Shown here piece by piece: positions 45,578-54,749 of a stretch of DNA of 64,000 bases. The notes under the pieces were generated by a model that did no database searches, was not told the origin of the DNA, and saw nothing but the letters and a program-made list of their open reading frames with translations. Source of the stretch: an uncultured Desulfatiglans sp. (GTDB taxonomy: Bacteria > Desulfobacterota > DSM-4660 > Desulfatiglandales > Desulfatiglandaceae); contig LR026961.1 of the NCBI GenBank assembly GCA_900498135.1, positions 2,681,025-2,745,024 of the forward strand. The letters run 5' to 3'. Position 1 is the first letter of the stretch; the number at the start of each line of letters is the position of its first letter. A program made the position numbers and the translations under genes.

Positions 45578-46726
45578 ATGGAAGCATTAACCCCGCTGTA
45601 TGAAGTCAATGAGGCCCTCGTGGCGATGGGGGCCGAGAAACTCAATCTCTGTATGCAGTGCGGCATGTGCGCCGGGTCCTGTCCATGGCGGATCGTCGAC
45701 GGGCCGTTCAATATCCGCAAGATGATTCGCATGGCGCAACTCGGCGTGGAAGGCTACGAATCGGATGACGTTCTTTTCGGCTGCACGACCTGCAACAAGT
45801 GCGTTTTGAAATGCCCCAGGGGCGTCACCATTATCGACATCGTCAAGGCCATGCGCGGTATGATGGTCGAGGCCGGTTCGCTCCCGGGCGTCCTCAAGAC
45901 CGCCACCGGGAGTGTCCACAGCCAGGGCAACCCATGGTCCGAACCACGTGAAAAGCGCGTGCAGTGGATGAGCGGACTCGATGTCCCGAAGTTCGACGGC
46001 AGCCAGGAATACTTCCTGTTCGTCTGCTGCACCTCCACGATCGACGCGCGCAGCCAGAAGATCGCCAAGGCCATGGTGAAGGTGCTCAAGGCGGCCGGGG
46101 TCTCCTTCGGCGTGATCGGCGAGGAGGAGAACTGCTGCGCGGAATCGGTCCGCAAGATCGGCGACGAAGAGCTCTTCACGAAGACGGCCGAGAAAAACAT
46201 CAAGCTGTACAGCGAAAAGGGCGTCAAAAAGGTCATCACCACCTCCCCCCATTGTTTTTATACGTTTTCCAAGGAATACCCGGAATTCGGCGCGGATTTC
46301 GAGGTGATGCATTACACGCAGTTCCTGGCGAAGCTCCTGGAAGAAGGCAAGCTCAAGCTGTCCAAGACCCTGGACACCACGGTCACCTATCATGATCCTT
46401 GCTATCTCGGCCGGCACAGCGAGGTGTACGACGAGCCGAGGGCTCTCATCTCCGCGGCGACCGGCGGAAAGCTCGTCGAGATGAAGCGCATCCGGAAAGA
46501 CAGCCTGTGCTGCGGCGCCGGCGGCGGGCGGCTTTGGATGGAAACCCCGCCCGAGTGGCGTTTTTCGGACCTGCGGATCCACGAGGCGTGCGAGACTGGG
46601 GCCAAGATCCTCGCGACAGCCTGTCCCTATTGCATCTCCATGCTCGAGGACAGCCGCAAGACCACCAACAAGGAAGACGAAATCGAGATCAAGGATATCT
46701 CCGAGCTGATTGCCGAAGCGCTCTAG
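45578..46726 (+). CDS. HdrD/TmcB-like iron-sulfur oxidoreductase
   Basis: A 382-residue protein combining HdrC and HdrB functions in one chain. Two [4Fe-4S] motifs are near residues 25-80 (CMQCGMCAGSCPW, CTTCNKCVLKCPRG). Two CCG-type cysteine clusters follow (ENCCAES with CFYTF near 186-225; DPCYLGRHSEVYD, LCCGAGGG and ATACPYC near 270-350). Similar proteins occur in Tmc and DsrK-type membrane complexes and in lactate or glycolate oxidases; without a neighbouring partner the electron donor stays open. AAGGAG lies before the ATG, and a strong terminator follows, so it is a single-gene unit. Confidence 0.87.
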   Translation: MEALTPLYEVNEALVAMGAEKLNLCMQCGMCAGSCPWRIVDGPFNIRKMIRMAQLGVEGYESDDVLFGCTTCNKCVLKCPRGVTIIDIVKAMRGMMVEAGSLPGVLKTATGSVHSQGNPWSEPREKRVQWMSGLDVPKFDGSQEYFLFVCCTSTIDARSQKIAKAMVKVLKAAGVSFGVIGEEENCCAESVRKIGDEELFTKTAEKNIKLYSEKGVKKVITTSPHCFYTFSKEYPEFGADFEVMHYTQFLAKLLEEGKLKLSKTLDTTVTYHDPCYLGRHSEVYDEPRALISAATGGKLVEMKRIRKDSLCCGAGGGRLWMETPPEWRFSDLRIHEACETGAKILATACPYCISMLEDSRKTTNKEDEIEIKDISELIAEAL

Positions 46727-46747
46727 TCCATCGATGGTTCCTTCATG

Positions 46748-46777
46748 AAAGCCTTACCTTTACGGGTAAGGCTTTTT
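46748..46777 (+). terminator. Rho-independent terminator after the HdrD-like gene
   Basis: A perfect 11-base stem (46748-46758 with 46765-46775), six-base loop and T-run to 46777, 22 bases after the stop codon. Confidence 0.85.
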
Positions 46778-46812
46778 AGCGCGTGGGCCTCGAGCCCGCA
46801 GGGCCTGACCCG

Positions 46813-47985
46813 ATGAAAACGGCCTATTTCGACTGCTATGCCGGTGTCAGCGGCGACATGTTCATCGGGTCGCTGCTGGATGCCGGTCTGCCCTTCGAGG
46901 AGCTCCAGGCGGCACTCGAAACGCTGCCGCTCGAAGGATACCGCCTGGGCATGCGCGAAGAACTGCGCCAGGGGATCCGGGGGACGCGCTTTCTGGTGGA
47001 GATGCTCCAGCATGAGCACGCCCATCGGCGTTTGGGGGACGTCCGGCGCATCATCCGCAGTTCCGCCCTGAGTGCATGGGCGAAGGGCACCGCGGAGGCG
47101 GTCTTCGAGATCCTGGCCCGGGCGGAGGGGAAGGTCCACGGGCTTTCTCCGGATGCGGTGACCTTCCACGAGGTCGGAGCGGTCGATTCGATTGTGGATA
47201 TCGTGGGCGGTGTGTTCGGGGTCGAACGGCTGGGGATCGAAAGAATGCACGCGTCACCCCTGCCACTCGGTCGTGGATTTACCCCGTCGGCCCACGGGAG
47301 GCTGCCTTTGCCCGCACCCGCCACCCTCGAGATCCTGGCGGGCCTGGAGGTGAGGGACGCCGGCACGGAGACGGAGACGGTGACCCCGACCGGGGCGGCA
47401 CTGCTCAAAGTCCTGGCTTCATCCTGGGGTCCGATGCCCGCCATGCGCATCCAGCGGATAGGGTACGGTGCCGGCTCGCGCGATCTGCCGGACAGGCCGA
47501 ATTGCCTGAGGGTGCTCATCGGAGATGCAGCGGTTGCTGGAAACGCCGAGACTGTCCTCATGCTCGAGACGAACCTCGACGATGCGAGCTCGGAGTTTAT
47601 GGGCTACATGATGGAGAGGCTTTTCGGCGCCGGAGCGCTGGATGTGGTGTTCATCCCTGTGCAGATGAAGAAGAACCGTCCTGGGACGCAGGTACAGGTC
47701 ATGGCGCATCCGGTTCGGAAAGACGACCTGACCCGAATTCTGTTCGAAGAGAGTCTCACGCTCGGTGTCCGGGTTCGGATGTGCGAGCGAGAGGTGCTCG
47801 AGCGTGAGGTCGTGACGGTTGAGAGCCCTTGGGGACCCCTCGAGGTCAAACGCGTGAAGGGTCCGGGAGGCCGCTGGAGGCTTGTGCCGGAATACGAGGC
47901 CTGCCGGGCGGTGGCTGTGGGCCGGCGGGTCCCCCTGAGAGACGTTTATGCCTGGGTGACGGGGCTGGAGGATTCCGGTCTGTGA
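46813..47985 (+). CDS. larC: LarC, nickel insertion protein of the nickel-pincer cofactor
   Basis: LarC inserts nickel into the pyridinium-dithiocarboxylate nucleotide, using CTP. The protein of about 390 residues covers both LarC1 and LarC2 in one frame, without the ribosomal frameshift of Lactobacillus. Motifs: FDCYAGVSGDMFIGSLLDAG at the start, HEHAHRRLGDVRRII near 75, FHEVGAVDSIVDIVGG near 115, TPTGAALLKVLA near 195 and LETNLDDASSEFMGYMMERL near 245. ATG at 46813 is preferred; a GTG at 46783 is possible. It is the first gene of a run with pgpA, cinA and thpR. larB is at 6.6 kb. Confidence 0.9.
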   Translation: MKTAYFDCYAGVSGDMFIGSLLDAGLPFEELQAALETLPLEGYRLGMREELRQGIRGTRFLVEMLQHEHAHRRLGDVRRIIRSSALSAWAKGTAEAVFEILARAEGKVHGLSPDAVTFHEVGAVDSIVDIVGGVFGVERLGIERMHASPLPLGRGFTPSAHGRLPLPAPATLEILAGLEVRDAGTETETVTPTGAALLKVLASSWGPMPAMRIQRIGYGAGSRDLPDRPNCLRVLIGDAAVAGNAETVLMLETNLDDASSEFMGYMMERLFGAGALDVVFIPVQMKKNRPGTQVQVMAHPVRKDDLTRILFEESLTLGVRVRMCEREVLEREVVTVESPWGPLEVKRVKGPGGRWRLVPEYEACRAVAVGRRVPLRDVYAWVTGLEDSGL

Positions 47986-48109
47986 TGTTTCCACCATCTC
48001 AGGGGGGTGTTGTAAAATCCCTTGTGTGCAAGCCATTGAAAAGTGGCTGGGCGGAAGGTTTGCGAATTCCCGTGCAAAGGGGGATGGAAGCGGAGGCAAT
48101 CCCTGCTTG

Positions 48110-48625
48110 ATGTCCACAGACCGATCTGATACCTTGACTCCCGCAGCCGCGTTCAAGACCGCCTCTCTTTCGGGCAAGGCGGCCCTCATCCTGTCGACTT
48201 GGTTCGGAAGCGGCCTCGCCCCGGTTGCCTCGGGAACCTTCGGAACCCTGGCGGCCCTGCCTCTGGCCTACGTGGTGAGCCTTGCGGGAGGCGCAGGAGG
48301 GGTGCTGGTGACGCTTGCCCTGATCGGGCTGGCATTCTGGTCCTCGGAGCGGACACGACGGCTGCTCCGAAAGGATGATCCTTCGCCCGTGGTGATCGAC
48401 GAAGTCGCGGGCACCCTGGTGACCCTCTTTCTGGTCCCGCCCTCCTGGCTGGGTTGGACCGCCGGTTTTTTTCTGTTTCGTTTCTTCGACATCCTCAAGC
48501 CTTATCCGATCAGGCGGCTCGAGAGGTTGAGGGGCGGCTTGGGGATTGTCGCCGATGATCTTCTGGCGGGGGTGTATGCCCGGGTCGTGCTCGGCCTGAT
48601 CCTATGGCTGGTGCATCCCGCGTGA
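48110..48625 (+). CDS. pgpA: Phosphatidylglycerophosphatase A
   Basis: PgpA removes the phosphate from phosphatidylglycerophosphate to make phosphatidylglycerol at the inner membrane. About 171 residues with three to four hydrophobic helices; family motifs GLAPVASGTFGTLAALPL near residue 35 and PVVIDEVAGTLVTLF near 88 (the DE pair binds metal), then FRFFDILKPYPIRRLER and GIVADDLLAGVYA. The ATG at 48110 is preferred because the extra N terminus of the longer frame has no family features. cinA follows after 87 bases. Confidence 0.93.
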   Translation: MSTDRSDTLTPAAAFKTASLSGKAALILSTWFGSGLAPVASGTFGTLAALPLAYVVSLAGGAGGVLVTLALIGLAFWSSERTRRLLRKDDPSPVVIDEVAGTLVTLFLVPPSWLGWTAGFFLFRFFDILKPYPIRRLERLRGGLGIVADDLLAGVYARVVLGLILWLVHPA

Positions 48626-48712
48626 GGGCGGAATCCCGCTCCGGTGGCATAAATTCGACCATCGCGGCGGCCGCCCGCCGTCCGCCCTTGAAAAACATCC
48701 GGCACGCGAAAT

Positions 48713-49969
48713 ATGTACGGAGAAATCATCACCATAGGCACTGAGCTCATTTCGGGCAGAACCCTCGACCTGAACGCCTGGTACGCTGCGGGGCGGTTGA
48801 CGGCGTCGGGCCTTCGGGTGACGCGGATGACGGCTGTTGGAGATGACCGGGAAAGAGTCACGGATGCCCTTTCGCGCGCACTCGGCGAATCGCTGTTCGT
48901 CATTGTAACCGGGGGCCTCGGCTCCACCGAAGACGACATGACCACCGCGATTGTGGCCGATGCCTTGAAGCGGCCGCTCTGTCTCGACCGGCGGATGTTC
49001 GATCTGATCAAGAGCCATGCCGAGGCACGCGGGATGGAGATGACGGCGGCCCTTGAAAAGATGGCCTGGATGCCGGGCGGCGCGCAGGTTCTGAAACCGG
49101 AGGGAAATGCCTGCGGGTTTCGAATGGTCGAGGGGGCTGTCCGGCTGTATTTTCTGCCCGGGGTGCCGGATCAGATGCGTTACTTGATGGATGAGTGCGT
49201 GCTGCCTGATCTTTTGCAGCGGTTCCAGACCCTGCCGGTGCTCCGCCAGCGCATCCTGAAGCTTTACGGCGTCAGTGAACCTGTCATTGCGGAGACGTTC
49301 AAGAGTCTGGAGGCCAAATCCCCGGATGTTCAATTCGGTTTCTACCCGCGCTTTCCCGAAAACCACATCACGATCAGCCTGAGAGGCCCCGACGAGCCCT
49401 CCGTGAGCCGTGAACTCGACCAGGCCGAATCGGCCGTCCGGGGGCTTTTGGGGGAGTACGTCTTCTCCGCAGGAAGCGACACGATGGAAGAGGTCGTCGG
49501 GCGGGGCCTGATAGAGGCCGGCCTGAAACTGGCATCGGCCGAGTCCTGCACCGGGGGGATGATCGGGCAGATGTTGACCAACGTACCAGGGAGCTCCGAC
49601 TACTTCGAAGGAGGCGTGATCTCTTACAGCAACGCCGCGAAGGTGGATTTCCTGGGGGTTCGGCGGAGGACGCTCGAGCGGCACGGTGCCGTCAGCCGCG
49701 AGACGGCGCTCGAGATGGCCGAAGGGGTCCGCGGACGTATGCACGTGGATATCGGTCTGTCCGTGACAGGCATCGCGGGGCCTGCGGGCGGTTCGGCTGA
49801 AAAACCCGTTGGTACGGTCTATTTCGGCTTGGCGCATGAGCGAGCCTCGTTTGCAGAACGATACCGTTTTTGGGGCACCCGGAAACAGATCCGGAAGAAT
49901 GCCGCCATGATGGCACTTGATTGGGTGAGGCGTTTTTTGCATGGAGATCCGTTCCTTTCTGGCGTTTGA
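48713..49969 (+). CDS. cinA: CinA, nucleotide-repair / nicotinamide-nucleotide amidase protein
   Basis: 418 residues with two domains. Residues 1-170 are the MoCF/COG1058 domain, active on ADP-ribose-type pyrophosphates: IITIGTELISGRTLDLNAWY and VTGGLGSTEDDMTT are typical. Residues 255-418 are the PncC-type deamidase of nicotinamide mononucleotide: ESCTGGMIGQMLTNVPGSSD, YFEGGVISYSN and SVTGIAGPAGGSAEKPVGTV. Its 3' end overlaps thpR by 29 bases. With nnr in the window, it is a second gene for nicotinamide-nucleotide repair. Confidence 0.93.
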   Translation: MYGEIITIGTELISGRTLDLNAWYAAGRLTASGLRVTRMTAVGDDRERVTDALSRALGESLFVIVTGGLGSTEDDMTTAIVADALKRPLCLDRRMFDLIKSHAEARGMEMTAALEKMAWMPGGAQVLKPEGNACGFRMVEGAVRLYFLPGVPDQMRYLMDECVLPDLLQRFQTLPVLRQRILKLYGVSEPVIAETFKSLEAKSPDVQFGFYPRFPENHITISLRGPDEPSVSRELDQAESAVRGLLGEYVFSAGSDTMEEVVGRGLIEAGLKLASAESCTGGMIGQMLTNVPGSSDYFEGGVISYSNAAKVDFLGVRRRTLERHGAVSRETALEMAEGVRGRMHVDIGLSVTGIAGPAGGSAEKPVGTVYFGLAHERASFAERYRFWGTRKQIRKNAAMMALDWVRRFLHGDPFLSGV

Positions 49970-50516
49970 CTTGCCCGGTGTCCTGCGCGAGGGGTTCGAT
50001 GAGATCCACCGCGGCCTGGTTCCCGCTATTCGGGACGTTCGCTGGGTGGCGCCGGGCAATGTGCATTTGACCGTGGTTTTTCTCGGTCAGGTGCGGCAGG
50101 GAGATCTCGATGCCATAGGGTCCGCCGCCGCCGTCGTTTGCCATGCCTTCAGCCCTTTCAGGATCGCGCTCGAAGGGCTGGGAACCTTCGGTGGAAGCCG
50201 CCGGCCGAGAGTCCTATGGATCGGCCTCGCGGGGGACATCGACCGGATGGGGGTTTTTCGGGACGCCCTGCAGGACGAGCTGCAACCTTTCGGCATCCAG
50301 CGTGAGACGCGCCCTTTCCGGCCGCATCTGACCCTGGGAAGATTCCGGGAGAACGCACGGCCCGGCGAGGCGCTCGATCGATGTCTGAAAGAGCGGGCGG
50401 GATGGACAACGCCCCCGGCCGTCCTCGATGAACTGGTGCTCTACCGGAGCGACCTGAGGCCTGGTGGGGCAGTGTATACGCGCCTCGGGGCCTGGCCGCT
50501 CTCCGGGTCGAGTTGA
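49941..50516 (+). CDS. thpR: RNA 2',3'-cyclic phosphodiesterase (2H family)
   Basis: A 191-residue member of the 2H phosphoesterase family, formerly called 2'-5' RNA ligase. The two catalytic HxTx motifs are present, HLTVVFLG near residue 42 and HLTLGRFRE near 130. The start MEIRSFLAFDLPG is typical. It overlaps the end of cinA, so it is translated from the same mRNA; the cinA-thpR-recA order is common in deltaproteobacteria and clostridia. Confidence 0.92.
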   Translation: MEIRSFLAFDLPGVLREGFDEIHRGLVPAIRDVRWVAPGNVHLTVVFLGQVRQGDLDAIGSAAAVVCHAFSPFRIALEGLGTFGGSRRPRVLWIGLAGDIDRMGVFRDALQDELQPFGIQRETRPFRPHLTLGRFRENARPGEALDRCLKERAGWTTPPAVLDELVLYRSDLRPGGAVYTRLGAWPLSGSS

Positions 50517-50642
50517 CCCGCGCCCCGGTTCTCCGGCGGGATGACCGAAGGCCACCGCCGGTTTTATCTTCAGGAAGCCTTTTGGGCGGGATATGGATCC
50601 CCTCCCGAAAGGGGGACCGATCGGGCGAGGCCTGTGAAGGTA

Positions 50643-50798
50643 CCGGGACCCATCCCGCAGGGATGGGACTGAGCACCCGAAGGATGTGAAGAAACCGGGA
50701 CCCGCCCTACAGGGGTGGGACTAAGCGCACGAAGGGAGTGAACAATCTGGGACCCATCCCCCAGGGACGGGACGGAGCAGGCGAAGTCTGCGAAGAGA
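50643..50798 (-). repeat. R2 double-hairpin repeat, three 52-bp units
   Basis: Three units start near 50643, 50695 and 50747, exactly 52 bases apart. Each has a GGGACCC-type entry, a first stem (CATCCC-GCA-GGGATG, GCCC-TACA-GGGGT, CATCCC-CCA-GGGACG) and a second stem (GCACCC-GAA-GGATGT and variants). Both pairing partners change between units. The array occupies most of the thpR-recA gap and ends 84 bases before recA. Confidence 0.8.
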
Positions 50799-50881
50799 AT
50801 TCCCCATATCCGGACTGGAAAGGTGCAGGTGTTTTTTATTCATGCCCGGTTGGAAACCGGCACAGCAGGAGGGTGGATGCG

Positions 50882-51922
50882 ATGGACCGAGGAAAGGCCG
50901 TAGAACAAGCGATTTCACAGATAGAAAAGCAGTTCGGCCGGGGCTCGATCATGAAGATGGGGGAGCAGAAGGTTCTGGACGTCCCTGCTATTTCAACCGG
51001 TTCGCTGGCACTCGACCTTGCCCTCGGGGTCGGCGGGGTGCCCCGCGGACGGGTGGTGGAGATCTATGGCCCGGAGTCGTCGGGGAAGACCACCCTGGCG
51101 CTCCACATCGCGGCGGAGGCCCAGGCAAAGGGTGGAATGGTGGCCTTCATCGACGCGGAGCACGCCCTCGATATCTCCTATGCCCGAAACCTGGGAGTGG
51201 ATGTCGACAGCCTCCTGGTTTCGCAGCCGGATACCGGGGAGCAGGCCCTGGATATCGCCGAAATTCTGGTGAGGAGCGGGGCCATCGATGTCCTGGTAAT
51301 CGATTCGGTCGCCGCGTTGGTCCCCCGTGCGGAAATCGAGGGGGAAATGGGAGACCAGCATGTCGGACTGCAGGCGCGGCTCATGAGCCAGGCCCTGCGC
51401 AAGCTGACGGCCACCATCAGCAAATCCCACACCTGCGTGATCTTCATCAATCAGATCCGCATGAAGATCGGCGTAATGTTCGGGAGCCCCGAGACCACCA
51501 CGGGCGGGAACGCGCTCAAGTTTTATGCCAGCCAGCGTCTAGACATCCGGCGGATCGCCGCCATCAAAGAGGGCGCCGACACGATCGGGAACCGCACCCG
51601 GGTAAAGGTGGTCAAGAACAAGATCGCCCCGCCGTTCAAAGAGGCCGAGTTCGACATCATCTACGGCAAGGGAATTTCAAAAGAGGGGGATATCCTGGAC
51701 CTCGGCGTGGAGCTGGGCATCGTAGAGAAGAGCGGCGCCTGGTACTCTTTCGGAGAGGACCGGATCGGGCAGGGCCGCGAAAACGTGAAGCGTTTCCTGG
51801 CGGAGAACCCCGATATACGGGATCGGATCGCGGAGATGATCCTGGAAAAGACCGGCCTGAAGCAGATCGTTTCCAAGGCGGCCGGAGGGGAGCCGGTTGA
51901 GTCCGCCCCCGAATCCGCCTGA
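50882..51922 (+). CDS. recA: RecA recombinase
   Basis: A 346-residue DNA-dependent ATPase for strand exchange and SOS induction. Walker [14 protein letters not shown] near residue 65, Walker [13 protein letters not shown] near 140, the L1/L2 loops ([29 protein letters not shown]) and a short C terminus are present. The ATG at 50882 has AGGAGG at a good distance and starts at [20 protein letters not shown]. No recX follows; alaS comes directly after a weak terminator-like hairpin. No clear LexA box was recognised upstream. Confidence 0.98.
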   Translation: MDRGKAVEQAISQIEKQFGRGSIMKMGEQKVLDVPAISTGSLALDLALGVGGVPRGRVVEIYGPESSGKTTLALHIAAEAQAKGGMVAFIDAEHALDISYARNLGVDVDSLLVSQPDTGEQALDIAEILVRSGAIDVLVIDSVAALVPRAEIEGEMGDQHVGLQARLMSQALRKLTATISKSHTCVIFINQIRMKIGVMFGSPETTTGGNALKFYASQRLDIRRIAAIKEGADTIGNRTRVKVVKNKIAPPFKEAEFDIIYGKGISKEGDILDLGVELGIVEKSGAWYSFGEDRIGQGRENVKRFLAENPDIRDRIAEMILEKTGLKQIVSKAAGGEPVESAPESA

Positions 51923-51978
51923 AAGAGAACCGGCGGGTCGACGCCCATCGAGAAAGGGCATCCGTCTGGAGGCGCCTT

Positions 51979-51998
51979 CCCCCGCAGGGGGTATTTTT
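51979..51998 (+). terminator. Possible terminator between recA and alaS
   Basis: A CCCCC-GCA-GGGGG hairpin followed by TATTTTT. The stem is short, so partial readthrough into alaS is likely. Confidence 0.5.
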
Positions 51999-52018
51999 GA
52001 ACAGGATGGAACACGTTC

Positions 52019-54673
52019 ATGACGAAGCCAATGGATTTTAGACAGATCAGGCAGGCATTCCTGGATTACTTCAAAGGCCGGGGCCATGCGATTGTGGAGA
52101 GTTCTTCGCTTATCCCGAGGGACGACCCGACCCTGCTTTTCACCAATGCAGGGATGGTGCAGTTCAAACGAATGTTTCTGGGAGAGGAAAAGCGGGGCTA
52201 TACCCGGGCGGCCACCTGCCAGAAATGCGTACGGGCAGGCGGGAAGCACAACGACCTGGACAACGTGGGCTACACGGCCCGCCATCATACCTTCTTCGAG
52301 ATGCTCGGCAATTTTTCCTTCGGCGACTATTTCAAGGAAGAAGCTATCGTGTGGGCCTGGGAGCTTCTTACGCAGGTCTACGGCTTGCCCGAGGAGCGGC
52401 TCTATGTCTCCGTCTTCAAGGATGACGACGAAGCGCGGAGAATCTGGGCCGAGAAGGTAGGCGTCCCGGCGGAGAAGATCGTTCCCCTCGGGGAGAAGGA
52501 CAATTTCTGGGCCATGGGGGATACGGGGCCCTGCGGACCCTGCTCCGAGATTTATATCGATCAGGGACCCGAGATTGGATGCGGCCGCCCCGACTGCCAC
52601 CCCGGCTGCGACTGCGACCGGTTTCTGGAGATCTGGAATCTGGTCTTCACGCAGTTCGATCGCAGCCCGGATGGAAGCCTGACCCCGCTCCCGCGCCCCA
52701 ATATCGACACAGGGATGGGGCTCGAACGTCTGGCGGCGGTCATCCAGGGGGCTTCTTCCAACTACGGATCGGATATCTTCAAGGATATCCTGGACTGCAT
52801 CGGCGAATTTTCCGGAAGACGCTACGGAGAAGATGCGCGCCAGGACGTCGCCTTCCGCGTGATCGCGGATCATTCGCGCGCGGTCACGTTTCTGATCAAC
52901 GACGGGGTGATGCCTTCGAACGAGGGTCGCGGGTACGTCCTGCGGCGGATCATCCGGCGGGCAGTCCGTTTCGGCCAGGTGCTCGGAATGCAGGACGTGT
53001 TTCTCAACCGGGTGTGCAGCCGGGTGATCGCCGTCATGGCGCCGGATTACCCCGATCTGATCCGTTCGCAGGCCTTTATCGAAGGGGTGGTGACGAACGA
53101 GGAGAAGCGTTTTGCGGATACGCTTCACTACGGGATGCGCGTCCTGGAAGAGGAGATCGAGCGTCTGCGCGCCGGAGGCGCACGCGTCGTTCCGGGCGAT
53201 GTCCTGTTCAAACTCTACGACACCTACGGGCTTTCGGCCGATATCGTCGAGGACGTCGTACGGGATGAGGGCTTTGCCCTCGATATGGAGGGCTACGGGG
53301 AGGCGATGTCGCGGCAGCGGACGCAGTCCCAGGAATCCTGGAAGGGGAGCGGTGAAGAGGCGATACCCGAGGGCTACCGGGCGGTTCTTTCGCGGGGTGT
53401 GGCTACACCCTTTGTAGGGTACACCGACCTCGCGTCTGAGGCGGAGGTGGCGGCGGTCCTGGTAGACGGGCGTGAACAGGATGCCGTTTCGAGCGGTGTC
53501 GAGGCCGAATTGATTTTGAGCCGCACACCGTTTTACGGCCAGGCCGGCGGGCAGATGGGTGACCGGGGCTGGATCGAGTCCGACGGGGCGCGGTTCTTGG
53601 TAAAGGATACGCGCAAATACGGCCAGGATCTGATCGTGCACCAGGGCGTGCTCGAGAGCGGCCGGATCGGCGTAGGGGCGAAGGTCAAGGCCGTCGTGGA
53701 CGAAACGCTTCGGCGGGCGACAGCCGCCAACCATTCAGCGACCCACCTCCTGCATGCGGCGCTGCGGGAGGTCCTGGGGGATCATGTGAAGCAGGCCGGT
53801 TCGATGGTGTCCGCCGAGCGGCTGCGTTTCGACTTCAGCCATTTCACGCAGGTGTCGGCCGACAAGCTTCTGGATGTGGAGCGGCGGGTCAATGCCCGTA
53901 TCCGCGAGAATCATCCTCTCGAGACCGAGGTCATGACAAGGGAAGAGGCGGCGCATACGGGCGCCATGGCTATCTTCGAAGAGCGGTACGGCGAGCGGGT
54001 GCGGGTGGTCAGCGTCGGAGAGGATGTGAGCAAGGAACTGTGCGGCGGTACGCACACCGCGCGGACAGGTGACATCGGTCTTTTCCGGATCGTGAGCGAA
54101 GCGGGCGTGGCGGCCAATGTCCGGCGCATCGAGGCCCTGACCGGAGAGGCTGCGCTTCTGCACGACGAGGCGGAGTCTGAGACGATTCGGCGTTCGTCCG
54201 CCCTCCTCAAGACGACGCCGGATGCCCTGCTCGAGAGGGTCGAGCGGTTGGTGCGCGAGCATCGCGAGAAAGACCGGGAGATCGAGGCCTTGAAGGCCCG
54301 TCTGCTGACCCGCAGGTCTGACGAATGGCTGCAGGATGTCCGTCGAATCGGGGATGTTTCCGTGCTCGCTCAAAAGCTGGATGCCGATGGACCGAAGGCC
54401 TTGCGTGAGGCCGCGGACCGGATCAGGGACAAGCTCGGTTCGGGGGTGATTCTTCTCGGTGCCGTGCACGAGCAGAAGGTGATGCTGATCTGCGTGGTGA
54501 CGGCCGATCTTCAGGACCGCTTCAAGGCCGGGGAGATCGTCCGCCGGCTTTCTCCCATCGTAGGGGGGAAAGGCGGCGGGCGGCCCGACATGGCGCAGGG
54601 CGGAGGCACCCGTCCGGATAAACTCGCCGAGACGATCGAGGCCTTCTACGACCTCATGAGCGGCCACCCGTGA
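52019..54673 (+). CDS. alaS: Alanyl-tRNA synthetase
   Basis: An 884-residue class II synthetase. The start MDFRQIRQAFLDYFKGRGH and SSLIPRDDPTLLFTNAGMVQ are canonical; RHHTFFEMLGNFSFGDYFKE is motif 2; GMGLERLAAVIQG is motif 3. A cysteine-rich insert CGRPDCHPGCDCDRFLEIWN lies near residue 190. The editing domain has NHSATHLLHAALREVLG near 565 and CGGTHTARTGDIG near 670; the C-Ala domain ends with GGGRPDMAQGG. Confidence 0.98.
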   Translation: MTKPMDFRQIRQAFLDYFKGRGHAIVESSSLIPRDDPTLLFTNAGMVQFKRMFLGEEKRGYTRAATCQKCVRAGGKHNDLDNVGYTARHHTFFEMLGNFSFGDYFKEEAIVWAWELLTQVYGLPEERLYVSVFKDDDEARRIWAEKVGVPAEKIVPLGEKDNFWAMGDTGPCGPCSEIYIDQGPEIGCGRPDCHPGCDCDRFLEIWNLVFTQFDRSPDGSLTPLPRPNIDTGMGLERLAAVIQGASSNYGSDIFKDILDCIGEFSGRRYGEDARQDVAFRVIADHSRAVTFLINDGVMPSNEGRGYVLRRIIRRAVRFGQVLGMQDVFLNRVCSRVIAVMAPDYPDLIRSQAFIEGVVTNEEKRFADTLHYGMRVLEEEIERLRAGGARVVPGDVLFKLYDTYGLSADIVEDVVRDEGFALDMEGYGEAMSRQRTQSQESWKGSGEEAIPEGYRAVLSRGVATPFVGYTDLASEAEVAAVLVDGREQDAVSSGVEAELILSRTPFYGQAGGQMGDRGWIESDGARFLVKDTRKYGQDLIVHQGVLESGRIGVGAKVKAVVDETLRRATAANHSATHLLHAALREVLGDHVKQAGSMVSAERLRFDFSHFTQVSADKLLDVERRVNARIRENHPLETEVMTREEAAHTGAMAIFEERYGERVRVVSVGEDVSKELCGGTHTARTGDIGLFRIVSEAGVAANVRRIEALTGEAALLHDEAESETIRRSSALLKTTPDALLERVERLVREHREKDREIEALKARLLTRRSDEWLQDVRRIGDVSVLAQKLDADGPKALREAADRIRDKLGSGVILLGAVHEQKVMLICVVTADLQDRFKAGEIVRRLSPIVGGKGGGRPDMAQGGGTRPDKLAETIEAFYDLMSGHP

Positions 54674-54674
54674 G

Positions 54675-54700
54675 CCCCGGTAAAACCGGGGTCCTTTGTT
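54675..54700 (+). terminator. Terminator after alaS
   Basis: CCCCGG (54675-54680), five-base loop, CCGGGG (54686-54691), then TCCTTTGTT, directly after the stop codon. Confidence 0.65.
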
Positions 54701-54749
54701 AAACGATGGACCGCTGAAAAGCCCGGGATGCGCGAAAAGGCCCTTTGGG

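Noticed and set aside
50643-50798. CRISPR array
   Set aside because: The 52-bp units are contiguous hairpins without unique spacers, and no cas genes are near.
51677-53734. Long minus-strand frame (685 codons)
   Set aside because: Antisense shadow of recA and alaS, both of which are fully conserved on the plus strand.
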